Assembly: GCA_002694685.1 (NCBI GenBank)
Contig: NZMW01000004.1
Location: 430,632-494,631, forward strand
Reading direction: 5' to 3'
Origin: Balneola sp.
Lineage (GTDB): Bacteria; Bacteroidota; Rhodothermia; Balneolales; Balneolaceae
Length of the DNA stretch: 64,000 bases
Below the pieces are notes generated by a model. The model ran no database searches. It had not been told where the DNA came from and saw only the letters and a list, made by a program, of their open reading frames with translations. Shown here piece after piece: positions 34,209 through 41,454 of the stretch; within the stretch, counting starts at the first letter, position 1, and every line of letters begins with the position of its first letter. The position numbers were made by a program, and so were the translations under genes.

Positions 34209-34233
34209 ACTGGCCGGGTGCCGGGTTTTTGCT
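34209..34233 (+). terminator. Weak hairpin with T-tract
   Basis: ACTGGC (34209-34214) pairs with GCCGGGT (34219-34225) with one G-T pair, then TTTTT. It separates the coiled-coil gene from the tail-fibre-like gene. Confidence 0.45.
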
Positions 34234-34275
34234 CTCTAAGTTCAATTTAAAATCATTAGATGTAAAAATAGAAAT

Positions 34276-35229
34276 ATGAAAAGACACACAAACCATATTG
34301 ATTCAAAGCAAATCATTTTTACTCCTGATCATTACCAACTGAATGTTGGGGGGCTTAATATTGATTCAGGCGATAAAGAAATTTGGATTACTAAGGATTC
34401 TTTTAAAGCTATCAGGTTTGGTGATTTTACAGCCTCAATCCCTGACACAGTAGAGACAATTGAGTCTGGAATTATTGGAAATGCTGATTTTGAAACAGGC
34501 AACCCACAGGTAGATACATCTGGAACCTATGATTGGGTTGATCCGCTTGGTGGGTCTGGAACCGGAAGCTTTGACAGAAGCAGTGAGTCACATTCAGGAA
34601 CGTATAGCTTGAGAATTAACCGAGGGACTGTAGGTGCAGACTACTACCTGTTTAAGAGATTCTATCAAGAGTTTGACCTTAGTAGCTATCAGGGAAAAAC
34701 AGTAACGGTAAGGGCTAGGGCAAAGTTAAGCTCTGATCCGTTTGATAGAGTGCCTGAAGTTGTATTTAAGCTTTATAAAGGAGCGTGGGGGAGCATAGAA
34801 TCTGTTTTGGCTACCATAGATATTTTTAATGATACCTATCTTCTCACTCAACAAAATGTAACCGTTCCGGATGGTGATGATATTGGTGATCGGGGTGTGT
34901 GGCATACAGTGTCATGTACTTTTGTTGTTCCAGAAGATGCCTCAACGCATCATTTAAGATTTGACTTAGGAGCCTCTCAAGATTCAACAGACATCCTATT
35001 GACTTATATCGACAATGTTGAAGTCATTACATACAAACCTCAAACCTTGTTGGGAAATAATGGCATGATAGCTTATGAGTCTCCCATCAGCTACTTGGAT
35101 ATGACCACCGGGGGAAAGGGAGTTAAATCAAATACGATAGAATTTATGGGCATTAAGAACGGCAACTTGTATTGCAAGCTTCCTGATGGCTCAAAAGCAG
35201 AATTAGAAATTGTAACCAGAGAAACCTAA
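34276..35229 (+). CDS. Tail-fibre-like protein with carbohydrate-binding-type domain
   Basis: 317 residues, no signal peptide. Residues about 70-255 look like a jelly-roll of the CBM4/9 type (IIGNADFETGNPQVDTSGTY, SSESHSGTYSLRINRG, KTVTVRARAKLS, TYIDNVEV). The last 45 residues (TGGKGVKSNTIEFMGIKNGN, then LYCKLPDGSK) resemble the tip of a phage tail fibre. Lack of a signal peptide argues against a secreted enzyme. It is 8 bp before the Ntn-hydrolase gene. Host-surface glycan binding is an inference. Confidence 0.55.
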   Translation: MKRHTNHIDSKQIIFTPDHYQLNVGGLNIDSGDKEIWITKDSFKAIRFGDFTASIPDTVETIESGIIGNADFETGNPQVDTSGTYDWVDPLGGSGTGSFDRSSESHSGTYSLRINRGTVGADYYLFKRFYQEFDLSSYQGKTVTVRARAKLSSDPFDRVPEVVFKLYKGAWGSIESVLATIDIFNDTYLLTQQNVTVPDGDDIGDRGVWHTVSCTFVVPEDASTHHLRFDLGASQDSTDILLTYIDNVEVITYKPQTLLGNNGMIAYESPISYLDMTTGGKGVKSNTIEFMGIKNGNLYCKLPDGSKAELEIVTRET

Positions 35230-35237
35230 GAATAATT

Positions 35238-35882
35238 ATGTCAGTAATAGCATACGCCTGCCTTCCAGATAAAATATTGCTTGCCTCAGATGGGGCTGCT
35301 TTTTTCAATAACGAAATCACTAGCACAAACAACAATAAAATAATCCAAGTCAATTCTCAGGTTGGAATGCTTTGGCTTGGTAATATGCATTCAGTCAAGC
35401 CTATCATTATGAAAAGGTTGGAAGAAGCTGGCGCCAAGTATCCAGAAGAGGTCGCAAAAATCACAGGATTAGTTTTAAAGGAAACTGTAGATGAATTTCT
35501 AAAGCAAATGAAGGATAAACACAATTTCGAGCCAGAGGTTCTCTACAATATCAACACAATTGGTTTTAACCAGGAGGGAAAGCCAGAGCTTTGGAGGCTA
35601 AACAATAGCAAAGAAGACAATCGACATGCCTTCGATCCTGAAAAAGGTCAAATAGTTGTTGGTGGCATTGGTTGCGGTGGATATGATGGGGTTTATACGG
35701 ATCGATTTGGTTCCTTACTTAAACAAGAGCTACCGACATATTCCGGTAAGCCCGGAGAGGCTGAAGACGCAGTATCAATAGCTTTCTTTAGGCTGGTAGA
35801 ACAGTTAAAAAAAGAAGAGAAGCTGGTCGGTGGTAAATTATACCTTGCTTCAATTCAGCATCAACCAAACTCACATGTTTGA
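35238..35882 (+). CDS. Proteasome/HslV-like Ntn hydrolase on the element
   Basis: 214 residues. After loss of the initiator Met the chain starts SVIAYACLPDKILLASDGAA. Numbered from that Ser1, Asp17 and Lys33 fall at exactly the positions of Thr1, Asp17 and Lys33 of proteasome beta subunits and HslV, with Ser1 in place of Thr1. GNMHSV and VGGIGCGGYDG are further Ntn-type glycine-rich segments. There is no ATPase partner nearby. It might cut a structural or regulatory protein; it lies directly after the tail-fibre-like gene. Assignment to the fold is good, the substrate is unknown. Confidence 0.75.
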   Translation: MSVIAYACLPDKILLASDGAAFFNNEITSTNNNKIIQVNSQVGMLWLGNMHSVKPIIMKRLEEAGAKYPEEVAKITGLVLKETVDEFLKQMKDKHNFEPEVLYNINTIGFNQEGKPELWRLNNSKEDNRHAFDPEKGQIVVGGIGCGGYDGVYTDRFGSLLKQELPTYSGKPGEAEDAVSIAFFRLVEQLKKEEKLVGGKLYLASIQHQPNSHV

Positions 35883-36009
35883 AATGAACTATTCTTTGAG
35901 AGAAAATTAAGTCCAAAAGTATTGAGTGTTATAAATCGAAGTAAGAAAAATTCCTTAAAAATCTAAAACCGATATAATTACTAGAAACAATCACTCAAAA
36001 ATTAAAAAA

Positions 36010-36462
36010 ATGAATACAGACTTATTTACATATCGACATTATGACTACGTAACAGGCTTTGGGTTCCCCTTTGTCTTTGTAACCTTAACCAGTATGCACG
36101 GCCAAGAAACGAAAGCCGAAATTATCAGGCTTCTTTTGAATTATGAAAAGGATGCTCCATTAACATTAACAAAACGTTCCAGTGTAGATGTTACAGCGCT
36201 TAAATCTGAAGGCTGGGAGAACGACCAGATATTTGATTTTCTACTTGAACACTTTGAAAATCATTTTTCCGGTAAGGTTATGAATGAAGGAACCGAGCTT
36301 TCAAAACAATGCCTGCCACTGAAGCAGAGAAGCTTAAAAATTGATGCCCTGTACCATTTAACCATGGTAGGTGACTTTGAACGAATAAAGGAAAAGGTTT
36401 CTTCAGATACCGTTTCTAACGGACTGAAAAACAGATTATCACAGCTAAAGCCACTCATTTAA
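36010..36462 (+). CDS. Element protein of unknown function
   Basis: 150 residues, no signal peptide and no family recognised. It begins NTDLFTYRHYDYVTGFGFPF, contains a helical middle (QIFDFLLEHFENHFSGKV) and ends in a basic helix (NGLKNRLSQLKPLI). A 127-bp spacer separates it from the Ntn-hydrolase gene, so it may start a second transcript that includes the pseudokinase. Confidence 0.5.
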   Translation: MNTDLFTYRHYDYVTGFGFPFVFVTLTSMHGQETKAEIIRLLLNYEKDAPLTLTKRSSVDVTALKSEGWENDQIFDFLLEHFENHFSGKVMNEGTELSKQCLPLKQRSLKIDALYHLTMVGDFERIKEKVSSDTVSNGLKNRLSQLKPLI

Positions 36463-36515
36463 TCCGAAGCATAACTTACAAAAACTAAAACTGACGACTA
36501 ATTTGAAAGGTTTAA

Positions 36516-37112
36516 ATGATGGATAACTTTGGGAAATGGAGCGTGCAAAAAAAGAAACATGGAATCTCGACATCTCCAGGCATGGAGGGAGAATATCATA
36601 GGGTACGCAAAGATGGGGATTCTAAAGACTATTTACTAAAAGTGCCCAAGGATTTTAATAGACAGGAATTTGAAATAGAAATTTCAATTCTAAGCTCCCT
36701 TAAACATCCCGGCCTTCCTACCTGCTATGATTATACTGAGAATTATATCGTCATGGACTTTCCGGATGGTAGTATTTACCACGAAAAGTTTCACAAAATA
36801 GATTTGCGTAAGAAGATGGAAATATTTGAATCCATGTGTGATGTTATCGGGTACCTTCACCGGAATAGCTATTCAAACTTTCATCCGGGCTTATTTAACT
36901 TCTACAAGGGAGAGAATGGAAAACCCGTATTGTATGGCTTCAGTGATGTTAGGGATGCCAGAGATGAAGATGGTCTTACCTATGGGTTATTTGGTGACCA
37001 GTTGAATCTTTGCTATGCCTTCTATTCAATGATACATGGAAAAAAAGAAAAGAGTGCGCTTAATAGAAAGATTTATAAAGCTTATACCCAGTATCGAGCA
37101 GAACAACACTGA
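36516..37112 (+). CDS. Protein-kinase-fold protein lacking catalytic residues (pseudokinase)
   Basis: 198 residues; ATG at 36516 or 36519. The small lobe has K42 (YLLKVPKDF) for the ATP-lysine and an alpha-C-like helix ending at LKHPGLPTCYDY; NYIVMDFPDG is the hinge. The segment YLHRNSYSNFHPGLFN aligns without gaps with the kinase catalytic loop: HRD becomes N121-F122-H123, the catalytic Lys becomes G125, while the metal-side Asn128 stays. DFG becomes G141-F142-S143. It is also short, ending after a reduced C-lobe. It is probably inactive and may bind or regulate a partner. Confidence 0.7.
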   Translation: MMDNFGKWSVQKKKHGISTSPGMEGEYHRVRKDGDSKDYLLKVPKDFNRQEFEIEISILSSLKHPGLPTCYDYTENYIVMDFPDGSIYHEKFHKIDLRKKMEIFESMCDVIGYLHRNSYSNFHPGLFNFYKGENGKPVLYGFSDVRDARDEDGLTYGLFGDQLNLCYAFYSMIHGKKEKSALNRKIYKAYTQYRAEQH

Positions 37113-37159
37113 AAAATAGACTATAAAAACTAAGAGAACTCATTTAAACCAATACTAAT

Positions 37160-37702
37160 ATGTCCAACGTAGCAAAGAAAGAAAAAAAGCCCCTTCAGTT
37201 TCTTAAAGGTGAAGATGGTAGCATGAAAATCAATCAAGAGGATGGTTTTAGTAAGCTATTAAAGATGTTCGGGCTTTCTGAGAATGCTTCAATTGAATTA
37301 TCCTCTGAGATAATCAAAGAACAGATGAGTTGCCTAATCAGGCATGGAAGCAATGAAGGGGAAACAGACCGTCAATTTAATATGATAATGGCTCAAATGG
37401 ATGCTTGCAGTCCAGAGGATCCAATTGAGGCTATGCTAACTATGCAGATCATTGGCGTTCACAATGCTATGCTAAAATCATTAGCCTCAGTGGACTCAAA
37501 TAAAAAAGAAGGATTCTTAGAAGCTCAGAAAACCTATATCAATGCAGTGAATAAACTTAGTGGCAGTTCATCTAAATTAGTTAATGCTTTAGCTAATCAC
37601 AGAAAGAAAGGAAAGCAGGAAGTAATTGTAAAGCATGTTCACGTGCATGAAGGTGGTAAAGCTGCTATAGGAACCTTCAACGGTAAGGGGGAGGGGGATT
37701 AG
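37160..37702 (+). CDS. Element protein with C-terminal HVHVHEGG tail
   Basis: 180 residues. The middle is helical (AMLTMQIIGVHNAMLKSLAS ... FLEAQKTYINAVNKLSG). The end is basic and then EVIVKHVHVHEGGKAAIGTF, a tail form that I associate with small phage and prophage proteins paired with HGGxTG-type genes. That association is from memory and could be checked. It lies 6 bp before the HGG gene. The function is unknown; DNA packaging or DNA binding is possible. Confidence 0.6.
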   Translation: MSNVAKKEKKPLQFLKGEDGSMKINQEDGFSKLLKMFGLSENASIELSSEIIKEQMSCLIRHGSNEGETDRQFNMIMAQMDACSPEDPIEAMLTMQIIGVHNAMLKSLASVDSNKKEGFLEAQKTYINAVNKLSGSSSKLVNALANHRKKGKQEVIVKHVHVHEGGKAAIGTFNGKGEGD

Positions 37703-37708
37703 TTATAA

Positions 37709-37975
37709 ATGGAAGAACAACCCCATGAATCGGGAAACCCTTTTGATAAACTCCCAAAATGTGGAGCTAAGACTAGATCCGGTACTCCCTGTAAGCGACC
37801 AGGCACAAAGAGAAACGGACGTTGTAGATTGCATGGGGGTGCTGAGGGTGTTGGAGCGCCTAAAGGAAACCAGAACGCTTTTAAGCATGGCCTCTATACA
37901 AAAGAATCCATAGCATTCAGGAAGCGAATTAGGAAGCTAGCCAAAAGCACTGATAACTTATTATCCAATCTTTGA
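37709..37975 (+). CDS. HGGxxG-type phage protein
   Basis: 88 residues. CGAKTRSGTPCKRPG, then GRCRLHGGAEGVGAPKGNQNA and FKHGLYTKE make the typical HGGxTG protein of prophages, with Cys-Cys-Cys-His spaced like a small zinc-binding site. The C-terminus is basic. Such proteins are found near integrase-end or terminase modules in many phages, but their role is not settled. It is the last gene of the element and ends just before a terminator. Confidence 0.78.
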   Translation: MEEQPHESGNPFDKLPKCGAKTRSGTPCKRPGTKRNGRCRLHGGAEGVGAPKGNQNAFKHGLYTKESIAFRKRIRKLAKSTDNLLSNL

Positions 37976-38267
37976 TCATTTTATTTCATCCGGTTAAGCC
38001 TCTCAGTTAGTAGCTGAGGGGTTTTTTTATGAATGCCATACCATTAACCAGGAAGAGAGAAAGCCTCACAATTGAAATATGAAAGCCGTTTCTGAGGCTT
38101 TAGGGCTATTTTTGAGAAAAGAGGGTTATGATCAAAAAAAAGGAGCCAGTTCCTTCACCACAAAGGAAACTGGCTCTCGAAATAAACTACCTATTGTTTG
38201 ATAGCACCACACCATCAATATAGGCATTATTGACAGGTGATATAAACCACCTGATCAATTTCATATC
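37976..38267. other. Non-coding right end of element with three hairpins
   Basis: No gene is visible. The stretch holds a terminator (37999-38028), an AAAGCCTCA/TGAGGCTTT inverted pair (38060-38068 and 38093-38101), and a near-perfect 13-bp hairpin at 38143-38176 (GAGCCAGTTCCTT with its complement and one bulge). The rest shows nothing. Confidence 0.6.
37999..38028 (+). terminator. Rho-independent terminator after the HGGxxG gene
   Basis: CCTCTCAG (37999-38006) pairs with CTGAGGGG (38014-38021) with one G-T pair; then a T-tract of 7. Confidence 0.8.
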
Positions 38268-38295
38268 AAAAAGTGGTGTAAGTGGTAAAAGTGGC
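38268..38295 (-). repeat. CCACTTTT iterons, right copy (inverted)
   Basis: The minus strand reads as a chain of CCACTTTT / CCACTTAC / CCACTTTTT, almost the same as 30083-30109. The two copies are inverted about 8.2 kb apart. Confidence 0.5.
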
Positions 38296-38356
38296 AGTTC
38301 AACAAAACATATTATTTTTTGCCTTAACCACTCAAAAAGCTGAAAAGCACCTTATT

Positions 38357-38377
38357 TGTGGTAACACAGTTGGTAAC
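38357..38377 (+). repeat. Pair of GTTGGTAAC-like boxes, right end of element
   Basis: TGTGGTAAC at 38357-38365 and GTTGGTAAC at 38369-38377, again 12 bp apart and 45 bp from the right attachment site. Confidence 0.5.
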
Positions 38378-38421
38378 AAGATTTTTCAGCTCTTGTTTTT
38401 ACTATACTTACATTAAATTAA

Positions 38422-38438
38422 GTACCCGAGAGAGGACT
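38422..38438. repeat. Right attachment site (17-bp direct repeat) inside tRNA-Leu
   Basis: Copy of 27655-27671. On the minus strand it covers the T-arm end and acceptor stem of the tRNA-Leu gene, so the element rebuilds the tRNA on insertion. Confidence 0.85.
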
Positions 38439-38504
38439 TGAACCTCCACGTCCGAAGACATACGCACCTGAAGCGCACGCGTCTACCAATTCCGCCACTC
38501 GGGC
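38423..38504 (-). tRNA. tRNA-Leu (anticodon CAG)
   Basis: 82 nt. The minus strand starts GCCCGAGTGGCGGAATTGG and the acceptor stem is GCCCGAG/CTCGGGT (with a G-U last pair). The D-loop is typical for Leu tRNAs. The anticodon loop is TTCAGGT, giving anticodon CAG. A short variable arm with a UUCG loop (TGTCTTCGGACG) and a T-arm GGTTCAAGTCC follow. CCA is not encoded. It is the integration target of the element. Confidence 0.95.
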
Positions 38505-38564
38505 ATTCATTATCGAATCAAAGTTAAATAGAATTCTGCTTTATTACATAAATCAGATAACAAA

Positions 38565-38592
38565 AAAAGCTCGGTTATTTGGCCGAGCTTTT
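38565..38592. terminator. Bidirectional terminator between tRNA-Leu and the secreted protease
   Basis: AAAAGCTCGG (38565-38574) and CCGAGCTTTT (38583-38592) are perfect inverted arms around 8 bases, with A and T tracts on both sides. Confidence 0.8.
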
Positions 38593-38619
38593 GAAAAGAA
38601 TAAAGAGGTAAATAAATAT

Positions 38620-40932
38620 TTATTTCATCAACACCATCTTTTTGGTTTGAGTGAAGTCTCCGGCTACTAATCTATAAATATAGAGTCCGGATGCCATGTC
38701 CTGAGCATTCCAGGTTACAGAATGACTTCCGGCCGGCATGGAGGAATTGACCAAAGTTGCTACCTCTTGTCCAAGCGCATTATATACCTGGATTTCGACA
38801 TCCATAGCTTGTGGAAGTGCGAAGTCAATATTCGTAGTTGGGTTAAATGGATTCGGGTAGTTTTGGCTAAGCTGAAAGCTTTCAGGTTGAGTAAATCCTA
38901 GTTCTTCTGTGTCAGTGATAACCGCATCAGCAAGAATAAGCCGGTTCCATACTCCATGTTGGCCATTGGTATCGGTATCGTTAAACATATCTGCAAATTC
39001 ATCCGGTCCGGTTACAACATGGGTTACATTTTGTACACCGGTTCCATCATCCAAACGAAGTGGGATAGAGTTCACATCCCGGTCTAAAGTGGGAACAATA
39101 ATTTCATACACAATATGAATGTTAGTGCCTTGTTCGAGTACCACGTCCCAATCTGTGACATTAAACGTCTGCCATCCGGAACCTATTTGTGAAAAGTCGA
39201 TAGAATCGGCAGCAATGACTTCTCCAGGTTCCCCATTTTGATCGGTGTACGCTGCAAGGCGAAGGGTTCCATTTCCTTTCACTCCAATTTGTTCACCATC
39301 GGCGCCTTGGCCGGAAGTTATATAAAGTTCCAGAGAGTGGATCAAAGCATCAGAATCGATGGTGTATTGATTACTGAACCCTAACCTTCCAACACCTGAA
39401 TCATTCTCGTACGGTACCGGCCAGTAAAACTTAATATTTTCCTCAAAGGTGCTGACGGTAGTCAGGTTGTAAGACTGTTCTCCATTAGCAGAGACGGTAA
39501 ACTCTAAAGGCTCGTTTTCTGTAGTGGAGGTGTTTACCAAAACGATATAGACCTGATCGTATGATTGCTCTGCTGGTGTTGTGAATGTGGAGCCGCTGCT
39601 CAGTGTGTTCACTTCCACATCGCCGGCTAAATTCGTAACAATCCTGATTTCACTAACGCCAGTGTTTGCGGATGAGATAGAGATTTCGAGATTCTTAACC
39701 TGCTGAAACCCAATGTATTGACTCGCTCCATTTTCAACTTTAATAGTTTGCTCATCAATATTGGGCTCATTGAATCTTACCGAGGCCTCTAAATTAGTCA
39801 AAAAGGGATGATCGTATCCATAGAGGCTACTGATATTCTTGTCGTTAATAAGATTGGCAATACTCCAGTTCACCAAGAATTCTTCAAAAGTAAAGGGTGC
39901 GTCAAGGCCGGTGAATGTAGAGGTAATACCGGCTCTTCCACTTAGCGGATTTTGAGTCAGCGATCCGGAATTTTCAAAACCAAGCTGATCCCACATATAG
40001 CTGGCAAAAGAAGCGGCACGACCATAGTCGACCAAAACGTCATTGCCGGAACTCCACTGAAAAAGGGGGATATTAGTATCCGCTAAATAGCCTCCATAGC
40101 TTGAGTGCGGAAAATACCCACTTAGTAAAGAAGCAAAGTTAGACTGCGCTTCGTTAATGAAGGTTATTTCGCTTTGTGCTCCACTATTGTAGTTATAATG
40201 AATCAGGTGCTGGTACTCATGAGAAAGAGTTGCTAAAGGGCGTAGGGGGTTGATTTCTTCCCCATTCGAAATTCCTGGATAAGAATCGATATACAAAACA
40301 TCCCGCTCATTCGACCGGAAACTTCCTCCGGCACCGGGATCCGTGTTTTGATCCACGCCATAGAAAAATCCACCAGTATAGCCGCCACCTGTTTCAGGAC
40401 TCCAGCCATCTTTAATATCTGTAATCAGAAAATCAACGACGCCATCTCCGTCATAATTGGGAGGATCTCCCAGGTATTCGTTACTCAGTTCAATAATTCC
40501 TTTGTTTGGGTTGAAGGAAAACTGATTCGATTTTTCCTCCAGATACTTGAACATGCTATCGGCTACAGCCGTGTTTAAATGCCCATTATCAATTTCATCA
40601 ATTTCAAACCAAATTTGAGTAAGGGCACCCTTTCTGACGAGTCTGAATTCGACTGGTGTGAAATTTTCAGTGTTGAAATCATACACGAAGAAAAACCTTT
40701 CGTCTCCTTCATCATCAATAACAAGCATTGATTTACTTCTGCTTGAAGAAGTACTCGGATTGGCTCTCAACCTTTGCATAAGCTCACTATTATTTAGCTT
40801 ATCACTTACGTGGATGGGATAGCTTTTTTTGACTCCCTCTTTCTGGGATTCAGGAAGCTGTACATCCTGAGCCAAAAGTCCCGAAGTGGAAAAGATTAGT
40901 ACAAACAGTGGAAGTAATAATAATTTCTTCAT
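38620..40932 (-). CDS. Secreted HExxH metalloprotease with type IX sorting domain
   Basis: 770 residues with a signal peptide (LLLPLFVLIFSTSGLLAQ). About residue 238, SHEYQHLIHYNY has HExxH, followed 20 residues on by NEAQSNFASLL, where a third ligand is expected; this resembles M30-like peptidases. A beta-sandwich of about 200 residues follows. The C-terminus, from SQNYPNPFNPTTNIDFALP to KKMVLMK, is the type IX (Por) sorting domain. It is exported to the surface and cut there. It is the second gene after the small lipoprotein upstream, 5 bp apart. Confidence 0.85.
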   Translation of the reverse strand: MKKLLLLPLFVLIFSTSGLLAQDVQLPESQKEGVKKSYPIHVSDKLNNSELMQRLRANPSTSSSRSKSMLVIDDEGDERFFFVYDFNTENFTPVEFRLVRKGALTQIWFEIDEIDNGHLNTAVADSMFKYLEEKSNQFSFNPNKGIIELSNEYLGDPPNYDGDGVVDFLITDIKDGWSPETGGGYTGGFFYGVDQNTDPGAGGSFRSNERDVLYIDSYPGISNGEEINPLRPLATLSHEYQHLIHYNYNSGAQSEITFINEAQSNFASLLSGYFPHSSYGGYLADTNIPLFQWSSGNDVLVDYGRAASFASYMWDQLGFENSGSLTQNPLSGRAGITSTFTGLDAPFTFEEFLVNWSIANLINDKNISSLYGYDHPFLTNLEASVRFNEPNIDEQTIKVENGASQYIGFQQVKNLEISISSANTGVSEIRIVTNLAGDVEVNTLSSGSTFTTPAEQSYDQVYIVLVNTSTTENEPLEFTVSANGEQSYNLTTVSTFEENIKFYWPVPYENDSGVGRLGFSNQYTIDSDALIHSLELYITSGQGADGEQIGVKGNGTLRLAAYTDQNGEPGEVIAADSIDFSQIGSGWQTFNVTDWDVVLEQGTNIHIVYEIIVPTLDRDVNSIPLRLDDGTGVQNVTHVVTGPDEFADMFNDTDTNGQHGVWNRLILADAVITDTEELGFTQPESFQLSQNYPNPFNPTTNIDFALPQAMDVEIQVYNALGQEVATLVNSSMPAGSHSVTWNAQDMASGLYIYRLVAGDFTQTKKMVLMK

Positions 40933-40937
40933 AGGTC

Positions 40938-41351
40938 TTAATTTTCAATTAATTCATAATAGTGGACTTCCAAAAGAGTAGAAGTCTCAGATTCTACCAT
41001 TTTGCCATAAACCGTAACGGTTTTGCCCGACAGGCTATCAAAGGTTTCCTTCATAAAGGTTTCATCACCAGTAAGCCTGTAGGTGGGGCCTCCATTGGAT
41101 ACAAACAAGGCAGCCTCAGTAAAGGGTTCATTACCGGTATAGTTGAACTGACCGGAGAAGGAAGTTAGTTCAGAAGTGTCAGCTTCTAAGGAATAAGGCT
41201 GAGTTACCAACACAGAATCCTGCACAGCAGAGCTAGACTCAGATACCGATTCTGAATTTTGTGGTGTTTCCGTGTCGTTTGATTTCTTTTTGGAAAAGGA
41301 ACATCCCATAAATAGAGATGTAGCCAGAATTAAAATAGCGTAGCTTTTCAA
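40938..41351 (-). CDS. Small lipoprotein, unknown
   Basis: 137 residues. The signal LATSLFMGCSFSKKK has a lipobox with Cys at about 17. A Ser/Thr-rich spacer (NDTETPQNSESVSESS) leads to a beta-rich region (SFSGQFNYTGNEPF ... GKTVTVYGKMVES). No family recognised, though the strand pattern could be OB-like. It is upstream of the metalloprotease gene and probably cotranscribed. Confidence 0.6.
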   Translation of the reverse strand: MKSYAILILATSLFMGCSFSKKKSNDTETPQNSESVSESSSAVQDSVLVTQPYSLEADTSELTSFSGQFNYTGNEPFTEAALFVSNGGPTYRLTGDETFMKETFDSLSGKTVTVYGKMVESETSTLLEVHYYELIEN

Positions 41352-41454
41352 AACGGGAGAGTTTATTAAAATTAGATTCAGGCTGAATGTAATGATTTCG
41401 CTTTTTTAATGAATACGAAAAAAGACTCAGCCTGTATTGCTTCTAACTGATGTT

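Larger units (their letters stand above)
27655..38438 (+). mobile_element. Integrated element of about 10.8 kb in tRNA-Leu(CAG), satellite- or reduced-prophage-like
   Basis: The ends are a 17-bp direct repeat, GTACCCGAGAGAGGACT, one copy of which is the 3' part of the tRNA-Leu gene. A tyrosine integrase is the second gene from the left end. Then come two excisionase-like proteins, a P4/D5 SF3 helicase with a DUF6371 protein, unknown small genes, a tail-fibre-like protein, a Ntn hydrolase, a pseudokinase, and an HGGxxG-type zinc-finger-like protein. No terminase, portal, major capsid or relaxase gene was recognised, and no antibiotic-resistance gene. All genes read in the plus direction. A phage satellite is one good explanation; a decayed prophage is another. 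Confidence 0.82.

Noticed and set aside
36010-36462. Antitoxin or tail-assembly chaperone
   Set aside because: Neither sequence motif nor size pattern supports one over the other; left as unknown.
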